The notes beneath the pieces are model-generated. The model searched no databases. It was not told the origin of the DNA and saw only the letters and a program-made list of their open reading frames with translations. Of a DNA stretch of 64,000 nt, positions 1-8,523 are shown in pieces (the first letter of the stretch is position 1; every line of letters begins with the position of its first letter). Source of the stretch: Planctomycetota bacterium (GTDB lineage Bacteria > Planctomycetota > Planctomycetia > Planctomycetales > Planctomycetaceae); the NCBI GenBank assembly GCA_003671275.1, contig QWPB01000024.1, positions 1-64,000 of the forward strand, read 5' to 3'. The position numbers and the translations under genes are program-made.

Positions 1-48
1 CTCTTACAGAATCCTCTCACGGCAAGCGGTGGGGACTGTCATGCCGAA

Positions 49-80
49 CAGCCCTCGGGGATTCCCCCGAGGGCTGTTTT
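49..80 (+). terminator. Rho-independent terminator of a gene left of the window
   Basis: A perfect 12-bp stem (CAGCCCTCGGGG / CCCCGAGGGCTG) with a 4-base loop is followed by TTTT. It probably ends transcription of a plus-strand gene that lies before base 1. The left flank holds AA, so it could also act weakly on the minus-strand hydrolase gene ending at 109. Confidence 0.75.
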
Positions 81-108
81 GCGTTGCGAGGAACGCTGGG
101 GGCTGAAT

Positions 109-1092
109 TTACTTGGCCTTCCAACGGTCAGCAGGTGTCAGAACGGACTTCGGCCCGGGCCCGGTCAACCAGACCTTCGCAGCGGTGTCCTGTTTCAAAT
201 AGGTATCCCAGAAGGCGGTGCTGAGCGCCAGGATCGCGGAATGGTGTTGTGGATTACGAGTTCGCTGATCTCCACGCAGTGCCCGGTCCGTAAAGACTGA
301 ATGCTCTGCCCCGTCAAGAACCAGTTCGAATTTATCTCCTGCAAGCAAGGCAGGGTACACCGCCAATCGGGACTCCACGGTTTGGCCACCGATCACGGAG
401 ACATCGTGCGTCCCGGTCATCAGCAGCCACGGGATCGATACCTTGCCGAACGCCAAGTCGGCGCTGCCAGCCGGAGGGGTGCCCGGACTCATGATGATGG
501 CCGCCCGGATACGGGGGTCCGTGTTCTTTTGGTGAATTAAAGGGAATGTCTGTCCGGACACGGCCTGTGTGGTCTGGGCTCCAAACGAGTGACCTGACAT
601 GCCGATTTGTTTCGGGTCGATCACTCCCGCCAGCGGATGGGCCGCTTCCTTCGACCACATCTCCAGCTGATCGATCAGTACGCGAACATCCTCCATCCGC
701 AGCCGCAGGTTTTCAGCAGAGGCCGCCTGGCGCATCGCGTTCATTCGGTCGCGCAGCGGGGCATCGCGCCATACGCTTTCATCGCTGCCGGGATGCTGGA
801 TGAAGACCGCGACATAGCCTCGTGCGGCCCAGTGCTCACCCAGAAAATGAGAGCCATCTCGCGAGCCCCCCAGTCCGTGGCTGAAGATCACTACCGGAGC
901 CTGACGTGTCTCGGGGAGACGGTAAACCCGCAGGGGGATCTCCCGATCCCGTTCCGCATCATCCACCGTCAGCAAGGTGCTCACGATGACCGTCTCCGAC
1001 AGCTTCCGCAACGGGTCATAGGGGGCTTCAGCGTGACAAGGACCGATCAGCATCCCGACTAAATAAACCGACAGCAGGGTTCTGTAGAACAT
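109..1092 (-). CDS. secreted alpha/beta hydrolase (PAF-acetylhydrolase/dienelactone hydrolase-like)
   Basis: The protein is about 327 aa and begins with a signal peptide (MFYRTLLSVYLVGMLIGPCHA). It has an alpha/beta-hydrolase fold with an oxyanion-region motif FSHGLGGSRDG and the nucleophile elbow GHSFGAQT, which supplies the catalytic Ser. A late acid/His pair is suggested by GTHDVSVI and DGAEHSVF. This order matches the platelet-activating-factor acetylhydrolase-like and dienelactone-hydrolase-like esterases. The ORF track starts at a GTG at 1104; I prefer the ATG at 1092 because it opens directly onto the signal peptide. The substrate is unknown; a periplasmic or extracellular ester is likely. 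The gene stands alone, divergent from glpK. Confidence 0.8.
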   Translation of the reverse strand: MFYRTLLSVYLVGMLIGPCHAEAPYDPLRKLSETVIVSTLLTVDDAERDREIPLRVYRLPETRQAPVVIFSHGLGGSRDGSHFLGEHWAARGYVAVFIQHPGSDESVWRDAPLRDRMNAMRQAASAENLRLRMEDVRVLIDQLEMWSKEAAHPLAGVIDPKQIGMSGHSFGAQTTQAVSGQTFPLIHQKNTDPRIRAAIIMSPGTPPAGSADLAFGKVSIPWLLMTGTHDVSVIGGQTVESRLAVYPALLAGDKFELVLDGAEHSVFTDRALRGDQRTRNPQHHSAILALSTAFWDTYLKQDTAAKVWLTGPGPKSVLTPADRWKAK

Positions 1093-1529
1093 GTGATGTC
1101 TCACCAGGAACAGGCATCTCGCTCGATAGAGGTATAACCCCGGATCACTCGTTGGGTTTCGCGGATTTCGGCGTAGATCGTTGCCACCACACAGATTTCG
1201 GATTTACCGAATCCGTCGCAGCTGCTCGCCCTGAAGGAAGCCCGATGCGAGCGAGATTCGGCGGATCGATGGCCCCCGACAAATTCGGTCGATTCGAGCA
1301 CACATGTCTGGATCTTGTAGCGCGATCACGGGCAGACGGTTCGCGCACTTGCCAGAGGGGAATGGCCAGGGGGGTACCGCATCCGCAGTTCCTTCCATGA
1401 AACCCGCTTTGTGGAAGCGGGGTGTTACGGATTGGGCAGAGGAGTCTCATCGACTTTCGATGTCTCCGGCGGGACCGCTATGATCTTTTCTGGGAACAGA
1501 CTATCGCCGCGTACACCGGGTGGATTGCC
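1093..1529. other. intergenic region between divergent hydrolase and glpK
   Basis: About 440 bp without a convincing gene. The short ORFs on both strands here lack homology-like features. A 7-bp perfect hairpin (CCCGCTT TGTGG AAGCGGG, 1403-1421) sits 109 bp upstream of the glpK start and has no T-tract. The region must hold the promoters for both divergent genes, but I could not place a convincing -35/-10 pair. Confidence 0.5.
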
Positions 1530-3020
1530 ATGGAACGTTACATCCTTGCCCTGGACCAGGGAACCACGTCCAGCCGGGCCTTGCTGGTCACGCACCGGGG
1601 ACGAGTTGCGGGGCAATCACAACAGGAATTCCCCCAGATCTATCCCGCTCCCGGGCATGTCGAACATGATCCCGAGGCCATCTGGAAATCTCAGTTGGAG
1701 ACGGCCCGAGCTGCCATTCAGCAGGTTCCCGGCGGAGTCGACGCCATTGCGGCCATTGGTGTCACCAACCAGCGCGAGACCACCATTCTGTGGGATCGCA
1801 CGACCGGCAAGCCCATCGCTCCTGCCATTGTCTGGCAGAGCCGGATCACCAGCCCGGCGTGTGAGCGGCTTAAGCAAGCCGGGTATGAGCCGCTGATCCG
1901 CGAGAAGACCGGACTCGTGCTTGATGCCTACTTCTCGGCGACGAAGATTGCCCACCTGCTCGACACCATTCCCGGTGCCCGACAAAAAGCCGAACGCGGC
2001 GATGTCCTGTTTGGCACCGTCGACAGCTTCTTGATCTGGCGGCTGACGGGGGGCCGTCAGCATGTCACCGATGTCAGCAATGCCAGTCGGACCCTGCTGC
2101 TGAATATCAGCACGCTCTCGTGGGACGACGAACTGTTGCGGGTGTTTGGGGTGCCGCGGGCGATGTTGCCGGAAGTGGTTTCCTCCAGCGGCATGATGGG
2201 GGAGACCGACCCCAGCCTGTTGGGCCGGGCGATCCCGATTAGCGGGTGTGCTGGCGATCAACAGGCGGCCACCTTTGGTCAGGCCTGCTTCACTCCGGGG
2301 GATGTGAAGAATACTTATGGCACGGGATGCTTCCTGCTGATGAATACGGGCGATCGGCTGGTCCGGTCGCCCTCGGGGCTGATTACGACAGTCGGTTGGC
2401 GCATCGGTCAGCAGACCACGTACTGCCTGGAAGGTTCGGTCTTCATCGCCGGAGCCGTCGTGCAGTGGCTGCGGGATGGACTGGGAGTCATCACGACTTC
2501 CGCCGAGGTGGAAGCCCTGGCCGCCACGGTTCCCGACTCCGAGGGGGTCTACTTTGTTCCCGCGTTCGTCGGATTGGGAGCCCCCTACTGGGACCCCTCC
2601 GCACGGGGAATGCTGATTGGACTGACCCGCGGCACCACCAAGGCCCACATTGCCCGCGCTGCGGTCGACTCGATGGCCTACCAGACGCTTGATCTGCTGG
2701 ACGCCATGCAGCTCGACGCAGGAATCCCGCTGGCCCAGATCAAGGTGGATGGTGGGGCGTCCCGCAATAACAGCCTGATGCAGTTCCAGGCTGACCTGAC
2801 GGGAGTCCAAGTACGTCGACCGATGGTACAGGAGACCACCGCGCTGGGGGCGGCTTACTTGGCGGGGCTTGGTGTCGGGTTTTGGAGTGATCCGTCGGAG
2901 ATCGCAGCCAACTGGGCGCTGGACCGCGTCTTTGAACCGGGCATGGCCGATGAAGAACGTTACCGCCGAGCCTCAACATGGCGGAGAGCCGTCGACCGGT
3001 CGCGGGGCTGGATGCTTTAA
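1530..3020 (+). CDS. glpK: glycerol kinase
   Basis: Transfers phosphate from ATP to glycerol to give sn-glycerol 3-phosphate in the cytoplasm. The 496-aa product matches the family length. Visible FGGY-kinase features are the N-terminal phosphate-binding [10 protein letters not shown], the substrate region [48 protein letters not shown], the ATPase-fold segment [14 protein letters not shown] and the C-terminal [16 protein letters not shown]. The ORF track begins at 1422, but the additional 36 residues are not kinase-like; the ATG at 1530 gives [15 protein letters not shown], the normal family N-terminus. No glycerol facilitator or glpD lies next to it, so it appears to be a stand-alone gene. 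It ends with TAA, showing that TAA works as a stop in this genome. Confidence 0.96.
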   Translation: MERYILALDQGTTSSRALLVTHRGRVAGQSQQEFPQIYPAPGHVEHDPEAIWKSQLETARAAIQQVPGGVDAIAAIGVTNQRETTILWDRTTGKPIAPAIVWQSRITSPACERLKQAGYEPLIREKTGLVLDAYFSATKIAHLLDTIPGARQKAERGDVLFGTVDSFLIWRLTGGRQHVTDVSNASRTLLLNISTLSWDDELLRVFGVPRAMLPEVVSSSGMMGETDPSLLGRAIPISGCAGDQQAATFGQACFTPGDVKNTYGTGCFLLMNTGDRLVRSPSGLITTVGWRIGQQTTYCLEGSVFIAGAVVQWLRDGLGVITTSAEVEALAATVPDSEGVYFVPAFVGLGAPYWDPSARGMLIGLTRGTTKAHIARAAVDSMAYQTLDLLDAMQLDAGIPLAQIKVDGGASRNNSLMQFQADLTGVQVRRPMVQETTALGAAYLAGLGVGFWSDPSEIAANWALDRVFEPGMADEERYRRASTWRRAVDRSRGWML

Positions 3021-3054
3021 CTCATCCCTGCCCCTTCGAACGGTCTCGTGAGTG

Positions 3055-3687
3055 TCACTTCTTGGCACTGTCGCTGGGCGGTGGAACCACTTTGCGTCCA
3101 TCAGCCGCCTGCAACTCCTGCAATTTGCCCCAGCGATAAAACAGATAGCCGACAGCCGCACCGGCGGTGGTCGAGGTCAGCACCGCTGCGGGGCTCTGCG
3201 TGAATGTCGAGTTTTGTGCGGCGGCCTGGGTCGTCAGGACCAGCCCGACCAGACTGATCGCCAGCCCCTTCGCATCCGAAAGGATCTCCGTGGGGCTCAG
3301 ACTCATTCGGGCCAGCACAAACAGCTTACCCAGGGTCAACTGCAGGGCATAACTAACAACCCCCGCGACCATCAGGGCAAAGGCGATGGCGTGGAACAGG
3401 GGAAACGACAGCCGCTCGGCCAGCAGATAGATCTGCTTCAGAATGCCAGCACTGGCGATCTGGGCCTGTTCGTTCTGGTCGACCTGTTGGGCCAACTCCT
3501 GGACCTTCTCTTCGACTTTGGCTTCGATCTCCGCCTCGGGAGAGATGAACGAGGGCTCTGTATCGGACCCTGGGGTGGGTGGGGAAGTCGTCGTCGGATC
3601 ACTGACCGATCCCTCCTGGGCCAGGGCCAGCCCCCCCGCGAATGCAACCAGCAGCACAACCACCAGATTCATCCACCGATTCATCAC
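3055..3687 (-). CDS. secreted/membrane protein of unknown function
   Basis: A 210-aa protein I do not recognise. It starts with a signal peptide or membrane anchor (residues about 5-23), followed by a Ser/Thr/Pro-rich linker, then an acidic, probably coiled-coil stretch (AEIEAKVEEKVQELAQQVDQ). Two or three hydrophobic segments follow (around residues 95-120, 140-160 and 170-185), and the tail is basic with a Pro/Ser-rich end. The layout suggests an inner-membrane protein with a periplasmic coiled coil. It converges on glpK with a gap of 34 bp. No functional motif is visible. Confidence 0.65.
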   Translation of the reverse strand: MMNRWMNLVVVLLVAFAGGLALAQEGSVSDPTTTSPPTPGSDTEPSFISPEAEIEAKVEEKVQELAQQVDQNEQAQIASAGILKQIYLLAERLSFPLFHAIAFALMVAGVVSYALQLTLGKLFVLARMSLSPTEILSDAKGLAISLVGLVLTTQAAAQNSTFTQSPAAVLTSTTAGAAVGYLFYRWGKLQELQAADGRKVVPPPSDSAKK

Positions 3688-4156
3688 AGCCTCCCCTCGG
3701 AAAGATCGTCTCCCCGCCCGAAGATCACACGGAGCGACGGGAGACTGTCACAGCATAACGTAACCGAGGCCCCGCCGGATCACTCTTTCGTGAGAGTCGA
3801 TTCCAAATCGGTCTTCCGAACGAACAGGCAGGCATGTCTGTGCCACGACTAGAGTGAGAATGACATTCCTGTCGGACTTTCCGGTACACCAATACCGAGT
3901 TTATTCCAGTGTTCTCGCAGATCGTGGGGCAGGCCAGATGGCCTATCCGACGACCGACTTGCCTGACGCATACACTTCCTCGTGCGGTTTTTTGTCGGGC
4001 AGGGCTGCGTTTCTTCGTATTCCGCGAGGGACGGATCGAGTATGGGTTGGCTTCGATTACGAGGGCCCGGGGCGAGGTATCCGGGTGGCGATCCTTGAGC
4101 CACTCGCGTTCGGGACGTATTGTCCGTCGGACACTCCTCTGGAAAACAGGTGATCT
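3688..4156. other. intergenic region
   Basis: About 470 bp between a minus-strand membrane-protein gene and a plus-strand serine hydrolase. Overlapping ORFs exist in several frames, but none has a signal peptide, repeats or a recognisable motif, so I treat the stretch as non-coding. It should contain promoters for both divergent genes. Confidence 0.45.
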
Positions 4157-5263
4157 ATGCGTTGTTGGGGACCAGTCGTCGGACTTTTGTGGATGTCCCT
4201 CTGGACGGGCTCGGCATGGGCCCAAGTCGCGTCGCTACCTCGCAGCACCCCCGAATCTCAAGGGATCGCGTCCGCCCAGATCCGTCAATTTATTGAGACC
4301 GCCGATCAAAAGGTCAACACGATGCACAGCTTCATGCTCGTGCGTCATGGTCAGGTTGTCGCCGAGGCCTGGTGGAGCCCGGAGTCGGCGGACAAGCGGC
4401 ATGTCCTCTGGTCCTTGAGCAAGAGTTATACGTCGACCGCTGTCGGGATGGCTGTCGCGGAAGGGCGGTTCAGTATTGACGACCCGGTGCTGAAGTTCTT
4501 TCCGGAGGAAGCCCCCGCGAACCCGACCGACAAGCTCAAGGCCATGCGAGTTCGCGATCTGCTGACGATGTCGACCGGGCATCAGGAAGAGTCCAAGGTT
4601 CGAGAGATCACCGACCAGACATGGGTTAAGACGTTCCTCAACCATCCGGTGCCCCACAAGCCGGGAACCCATTTTCAGTACAACACACCCGCCACTTTTA
4701 TGCTGTCGGCCATTGTGCAGAAGACCACGGGCCAGACGGTGGCAGACTACCTGAAGCCCCGGCTGTTCGATCCGCTGGGAATTGAGAATCCCCAGTGGGA
4801 CGCCAATCCCGAAGGGATCACTCTGGGAGGGTACGGGCTGCATGTGCGGACCGAAGACATCGCCAAGTTTGGCCAGCTGTATCTGCAAAAAGGAGCCTGG
4901 GACGGGAAGCAGTTGCTCACCCCGGAGTGGATCGCGATGGCGACCTCGAAGCAGGTTTCGAATGGCAGTGATCCCGGCAAAGATTGGGATCAGGGCTATG
5001 GCTTTCAGTTCTGGAGATGTCGCCACAACGCTTTTCGCGGGGACGGAAAGGACGGCCAGTTCTGCATCGTACTGCCGGATCAGGATGCGGTGATCGCCAT
5101 CACCGCCAACACTCGCGATATGCAGGGTGAGCTGAACGTAGTCTGGGAAAAACTGCTTCCTGCCTTCCAGAAGGAGCCTCTTCCGGAGAACCCTGCGGAA
5201 CAGGCGAAGCTTGCAGAACTGGTCACCCGATTGAAAGCTCGTGATCCAGCTCCCCCCAAGTAG
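4157..5263 (+). CDS. secreted serine hydrolase of the beta-lactamase/class C family
   Basis: A 368-aa protein with a signal peptide (cleavage near AWAQ). It belongs to the serine beta-lactamase/D-alanyl-D-alanine carboxypeptidase-like clan (PF00144 type). The SxxK motif is visible as SLSK around residues 87-90, the YxN-like motif as YNT in the segment FQYNTPATFML, and family signatures include RDLLTMSTGH and GYGFQFWRC. The usual C-terminal H/KxG motif appears only in altered form around GDGKDGQF. Such planctomycete proteins are usually annotated as esterases or peptidases of unknown substrate rather than resistance enzymes. The next gene starts 10 bp after its stop, so the two probably share a transcript. 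Confidence 0.85.
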   Translation: MRCWGPVVGLLWMSLWTGSAWAQVASLPRSTPESQGIASAQIRQFIETADQKVNTMHSFMLVRHGQVVAEAWWSPESADKRHVLWSLSKSYTSTAVGMAVAEGRFSIDDPVLKFFPEEAPANPTDKLKAMRVRDLLTMSTGHQEESKVREITDQTWVKTFLNHPVPHKPGTHFQYNTPATFMLSAIVQKTTGQTVADYLKPRLFDPLGIENPQWDANPEGITLGGYGLHVRTEDIAKFGQLYLQKGAWDGKQLLTPEWIAMATSKQVSNGSDPGKDWDQGYGFQFWRCRHNAFRGDGKDGQFCIVLPDQDAVIAITANTRDMQGELNVVWEKLLPAFQKEPLPENPAEQAKLAELVTRLKARDPAPPK

Positions 5264-5273
5264 ACGGCCCTCC

Positions 5274-6395
5274 ATGAAAATCACCGAGATCGTCTGTCAG
5301 ATACTCCGCATCAAGAGCGTCGAGGCCAAGACCGCCAGCAGCCAGGATTCGGTTCTGGTTCGAGTCCGCACCGACACCGGCCTCGAAGGGATTGGCGAGG
5401 CGGACTCGTCCCCCGAGATGGTTAAAGCGGTCATCGACGCCCCGTTCAGCCACAACATCGCGACCGGACTGCGGCAGCTCTTGATCGGCGAGAACCCGCT
5501 GGAGACCGACCGCATCTGGCAGAAGATGTACCGCCGCACGATGTATGCGGGTCGCCGCTCGGTGCCGATTACAGCTATGGCGGCGATCGACATGGCACTG
5601 TGGGACTTGAAGGGAAAGCACTTCGGCGAGCCGATTCACCGGTTGTTGGGCGGGAAACGGCACGACAAGATTCTGGCTTACGCTTCGATCCTGTTCGGGA
5701 AGAACGGCGACGAGACGGCCCGCATCGGCGAACGCTGGCGGAAAGCGGGCTACACCGCTGTGAAGTTCGGCTGGGAACCGATGGGGCAGAGTGAGGCTCT
5801 GGACATCGATCTGGTGCGTGGAGCCCGCAAAGGGCTGGGCGATGACGGCACCGTGTTGATCGATGCGGGCTGTGTGTGGGATGCCCGGACGGCTCTCAAC
5901 CAGGCGAAGGCGTTCGTCGAATACAAGATCGGCTGGCTGGAAGAGGCTCTGCATCCGGACGATTACGAGGGGTATCGCTGGCTGCGAGATCGCTCTCCGG
6001 TCCCGATCGCGGGGGGGGAGGAAGAGTGCGGTCGGCAGGCGTTCCGCCCGCTGATCGATGGCCGCTGCCTCGACATCTATCAAGTCGACTTGTCGCGTAA
6101 CGGATTTACTGATTCAGCTTATATCAAGGAGCGGGTCGAAGAGATCGGTGCGAGGCTGTGCAACCACTGCTACACCAGCCCGGTCACGGTAGCGGCCAGC
6201 TTGCACTGGCTCAGCACGGTGCGCGATGCCTTCTTGTTCGAAGACTGCGTGGAGGATTCTCCGTTGCGGCATGAACTGACGCATGAGAAGGTGGCGGCGA
6301 AGGATGGGTGGATTCAGGTGCCCGATGGACCGGGTCTAGGAGTGACGCTGAACGAGGAGTTCGTCCAGTCGACGCTGATTTGCGAATCTCGATAA
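5274..6395 (+). CDS. enolase-superfamily enzyme (mandelate racemase/muconate lactonizing type)
   Basis: A 373-aa cytosolic enzyme. The likely catalytic base is the Lys in AVKFGW (about residue 162). Three metal ligands follow in order: Asp in IDAG (about 196), Glu in EEALHPDD (about 222) and Glu in GGEEECG (about 249). A His follows in CNHCYTSP (about 297), the position of the general base in the mandelate-racemase subgroup. The motif is KxG rather than the KxK of true mandelate racemase, so a sugar-acid dehydratase or related activity is likelier than racemisation. The ATG at 5274 is chosen over the upstream in-frame start at 5241, which overlaps the previous gene. The 10-bp gap from the serine hydrolase points to an operon. 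Confidence 0.88.
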   Translation: MKITEIVCQILRIKSVEAKTASSQDSVLVRVRTDTGLEGIGEADSSPEMVKAVIDAPFSHNIATGLRQLLIGENPLETDRIWQKMYRRTMYAGRRSVPITAMAAIDMALWDLKGKHFGEPIHRLLGGKRHDKILAYASILFGKNGDETARIGERWRKAGYTAVKFGWEPMGQSEALDIDLVRGARKGLGDDGTVLIDAGCVWDARTALNQAKAFVEYKIGWLEEALHPDDYEGYRWLRDRSPVPIAGGEEECGRQAFRPLIDGRCLDIYQVDLSRNGFTDSAYIKERVEEIGARLCNHCYTSPVTVAASLHWLSTVRDAFLFEDCVEDSPLRHELTHEKVAAKDGWIQVPDGPGLGVTLNEEFVQSTLICESR

Positions 6396-6572
6396 GTGGG
6401 CCGAGAATGTCGTAGATCCGTGGGACCGGTAATTCTGACTCGCCCGATCACCGCCTTTCCTGACCCAGGCACGGGCGGCCATCCTTCCGTTTCCGTCGAC
6501 TGACAACTCGCACGGCGACCGGGTAAGATACTTCTTGTGAACTCCGCTTCTCTTTCCTCCTGAACGATTGCC

Positions 6573-7418
6573 ATGCGCCCCGGACAACCCGCTGAACAGC
6601 TTCCCGAACCATCGATCCGACTGACCACCGGCTGGCATTGCCTGCATATCTATTATCGAGTGAATGCGCTGGCCCTGACGATGTTGTCGCCACAGGCGGT
6701 CGATGTCGGCTGTGACGAACTGCGAGAGCTTCTCAATCCTCAGCGGGAAGGGGCTCCCGAACGGTTGCAGGTGTTCGCGGTGTCGGGCCACCGGGCTGAC
6801 ATGGGGGTCATGATGATGGATCCCGACCCGCTGAAGCTCGATGCAGTTCATCAGTCACTGCGGGCCTCCACGCTGGGTGTGGCTTTCGATGCGACGTACT
6901 CGTTCGTGTCGATTTCGGAGATCTCGGAATACGTTCCGACCATCGAGCAGTACAGCGCTCGGTTGATCCACGAAGGCGGCAAAGCAGACGATCCGGCCTT
7001 CATGGCCAAGGTCAAGGCGTACGAACAACGGCTGCCGATGATGAACAAGCAGCGGCTCTACCCGGATGTGCCCGAGTGGCCCGTGATCTGCTTTTATCCG
7101 ATGAACAAGATTCGTGATCCGCACGCCAACTGGTACATGCTGCCGTTCAGTGAACGCTCCCGGTTGATGGCTGAACACGCCACGTCGGGAATCAAGTTCG
7201 CGGGCAAGGTGTCCCAGTTGATCACCGCGTCGACGGGCTTTGATGACTGGGAATGGGGCGTCACGCTGTGGGGCCGGACACCGGAGTACATCAAGGAAAT
7301 CGTCTACACGATGCGCTACGACCAGGCCTCGGCCAAATATGCGGGCTTCGGCGAATTCTACATCGGGTACACGATGTCCGTCGGTGATCTGCTCAAACAT
7401 CTGAAGCTGGCGAAATAA
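6573..7418 (+). CDS. hemQ: coproheme decarboxylase / haem synthase HemQ (chlorite dismutase family)
   Basis: Converts iron-coproporphyrin III to haem b by two H2O2-dependent decarboxylations, the last step of the coproporphyrin-dependent pathway. The 281-aa product shows the family core: FYPMNKIRDP with the conserved Tyr of the active site, WYMLPFSERSRLM, EHATSGIKFAGKV with the proximal haem-ligand His, and GFDDWEWGVTLWG. The C-terminal segment KYAGFGEFYIG is also typical of the decarboxylase branch rather than of true chlorite dismutases, which carry an essential distal Arg context not evident here. It lies 5 bp upstream of rlmN, so the genes are probably co-transcribed. Haem supply matters to this organism, since at least three genes in the window encode c- or b-type cytochromes. 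Confidence 0.9.
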   Translation: MRPGQPAEQLPEPSIRLTTGWHCLHIYYRVNALALTMLSPQAVDVGCDELRELLNPQREGAPERLQVFAVSGHRADMGVMMMDPDPLKLDAVHQSLRASTLGVAFDATYSFVSISEISEYVPTIEQYSARLIHEGGKADDPAFMAKVKAYEQRLPMMNKQRLYPDVPEWPVICFYPMNKIRDPHANWYMLPFSERSRLMAEHATSGIKFAGKVSQLITASTGFDDWEWGVTLWGRTPEYIKEIVYTMRYDQASAKYAGFGEFYIGYTMSVGDLLKHLKLAK

Positions 7419-7423
7419 GGCGC

Positions 7424-8473
7424 ATGCTGTCTCCGGTCTCACTCTTTGATCGCTCCGGGTGGGAAGCCCTGCGGAGGGAGTTGCGTCTGGATCCAACGAT
7501 CGTCCGTCGACTGCGGACCGATCTGTTGAAGCACAGCCTACCTGATGAAGCGGTTCTCGCGACGTTTCCCGCAGCGGACCGGGTCCGGTTGCATGCACTG
7601 CAGCTGTATCGCCGGGTCGACTCGGAGATTGACGGAGCTTCAAAGCTGTTGTTTCAGACAGCTGCGGGGATGCTGATCGAAGCCGTAATACTGCGTGTTG
7701 CTTCGGGGCGCACCGCGTTGTGTGTCTCCAGTCAGGTCGGGTGTGCCGCAGCGTGTGATTTCTGTGCGACCGGCAAGATGGGGATCGCCCGGAACCTCAC
7801 CGCCGATGAGATCCTGGATCAGGTACTGCAGGCGAATCAGCTGCTGGTTGCGGAAGGGCGGGTGGTGCGCAATATCGTGTTTATGGGAATGGGTGAACCG
7901 TTCCATAATATCGATTCGTTGTTCACGGCATTGGAGTTACTGGCGGCTCCCGAATTCTTTCATCATTCGCCGACCAAGACTCTGGTTTCTACGGTGGGGG
8001 TCATCGAGGGAATGCTGCGCTGTGCCCGCGAGTTTCCCAAGGTGCATCAGGCGCTCAGCCTGCATTCGGTGCGAACCGAGGTGCGTGAGCGGATCATTCC
8101 ATTGGCCCGGCTGAATCCCCTGGATCGGCTGCGCGAGGCGATCGTGGAGGTGAATCACCTGACGGGAGCGGCTGTCATGATCGAGTATCTGCTACTGTCG
8201 GGGGTCAATGACTCAATCGCCGATGCGGAGGAACTTGTCCAGTGGTTGAAGGGACTCGAAGTCCATGTGAACCTGATCCCCTATAACTCCATCGAAGAGT
8301 CCCCGCATCTGGTATCCAGTGACCGGGCGACGCGCGAATCGTTCGCGGCCCATGTGAAGGCCGCCGGGATTCCGACGACGCTGCGGTACTCGCTCGGCCA
8401 GGATATTGCCGCAGCTTGTGGACAGCTGGTCCGGCATGAGAACCGCCAGCGGGCGATCGACCCGCTGCGATAG
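7424..8473 (+). CDS. rlmN: RlmN/Cfr-family radical SAM rRNA/tRNA adenine C2-methyltransferase
   Basis: Methylates C2 of A2503 in 23S rRNA (and A37 of some tRNAs in the RlmN group) by a radical SAM mechanism. The 349-aa protein carries the radical-SAM CxxxCxxC triad in GCAAACDFCATG (Cys at about 107, 111 and 114), the GMGEPF SAM-binding motif, and the C-terminal catalytic Cys in AAACGQL (about residue 331), equivalent to Cys355 of E. coli RlmN. The N-terminal accessory segment is present but poorly conserved. Planctomycetes often encode several RlmN/Cfr-like paralogues, so this may not be the housekeeping copy. The 5-bp gap to hemQ and close downstream gene suggest one transcript. Confidence 0.88.
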   Translation: MLSPVSLFDRSGWEALRRELRLDPTIVRRLRTDLLKHSLPDEAVLATFPAADRVRLHALQLYRRVDSEIDGASKLLFQTAAGMLIEAVILRVASGRTALCVSSQVGCAAACDFCATGKMGIARNLTADEILDQVLQANQLLVAEGRVVRNIVFMGMGEPFHNIDSLFTALELLAAPEFFHHSPTKTLVSTVGVIEGMLRCAREFPKVHQALSLHSVRTEVRERIIPLARLNPLDRLREAIVEVNHLTGAAVMIEYLLLSGVNDSIADAEELVQWLKGLEVHVNLIPYNSIEESPHLVSSDRATRESFAAHVKAAGIPTTLRYSLGQDIAAACGQLVRHENRQRAIDPLR

Positions 8474-8523
8474 GTTTGCCGTCTGGAATTGACGAATGCT
8501 CGGTGTCCGTCGATTATCCCCGG

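Noticed and set aside
1403-1421. Hairpin upstream of glpK as a terminator or riboswitch
   Set aside because: The stem is short, has no T-tract, and no known glycerol-responsive riboswitch class matches.
4157-5263. Beta-lactam resistance gene
   Set aside because: The SxxK and YxN-like motifs are those of the broad serine-hydrolase family; the K(T/S)G motif is not intact and the sequence looks like planctomycete esterases.
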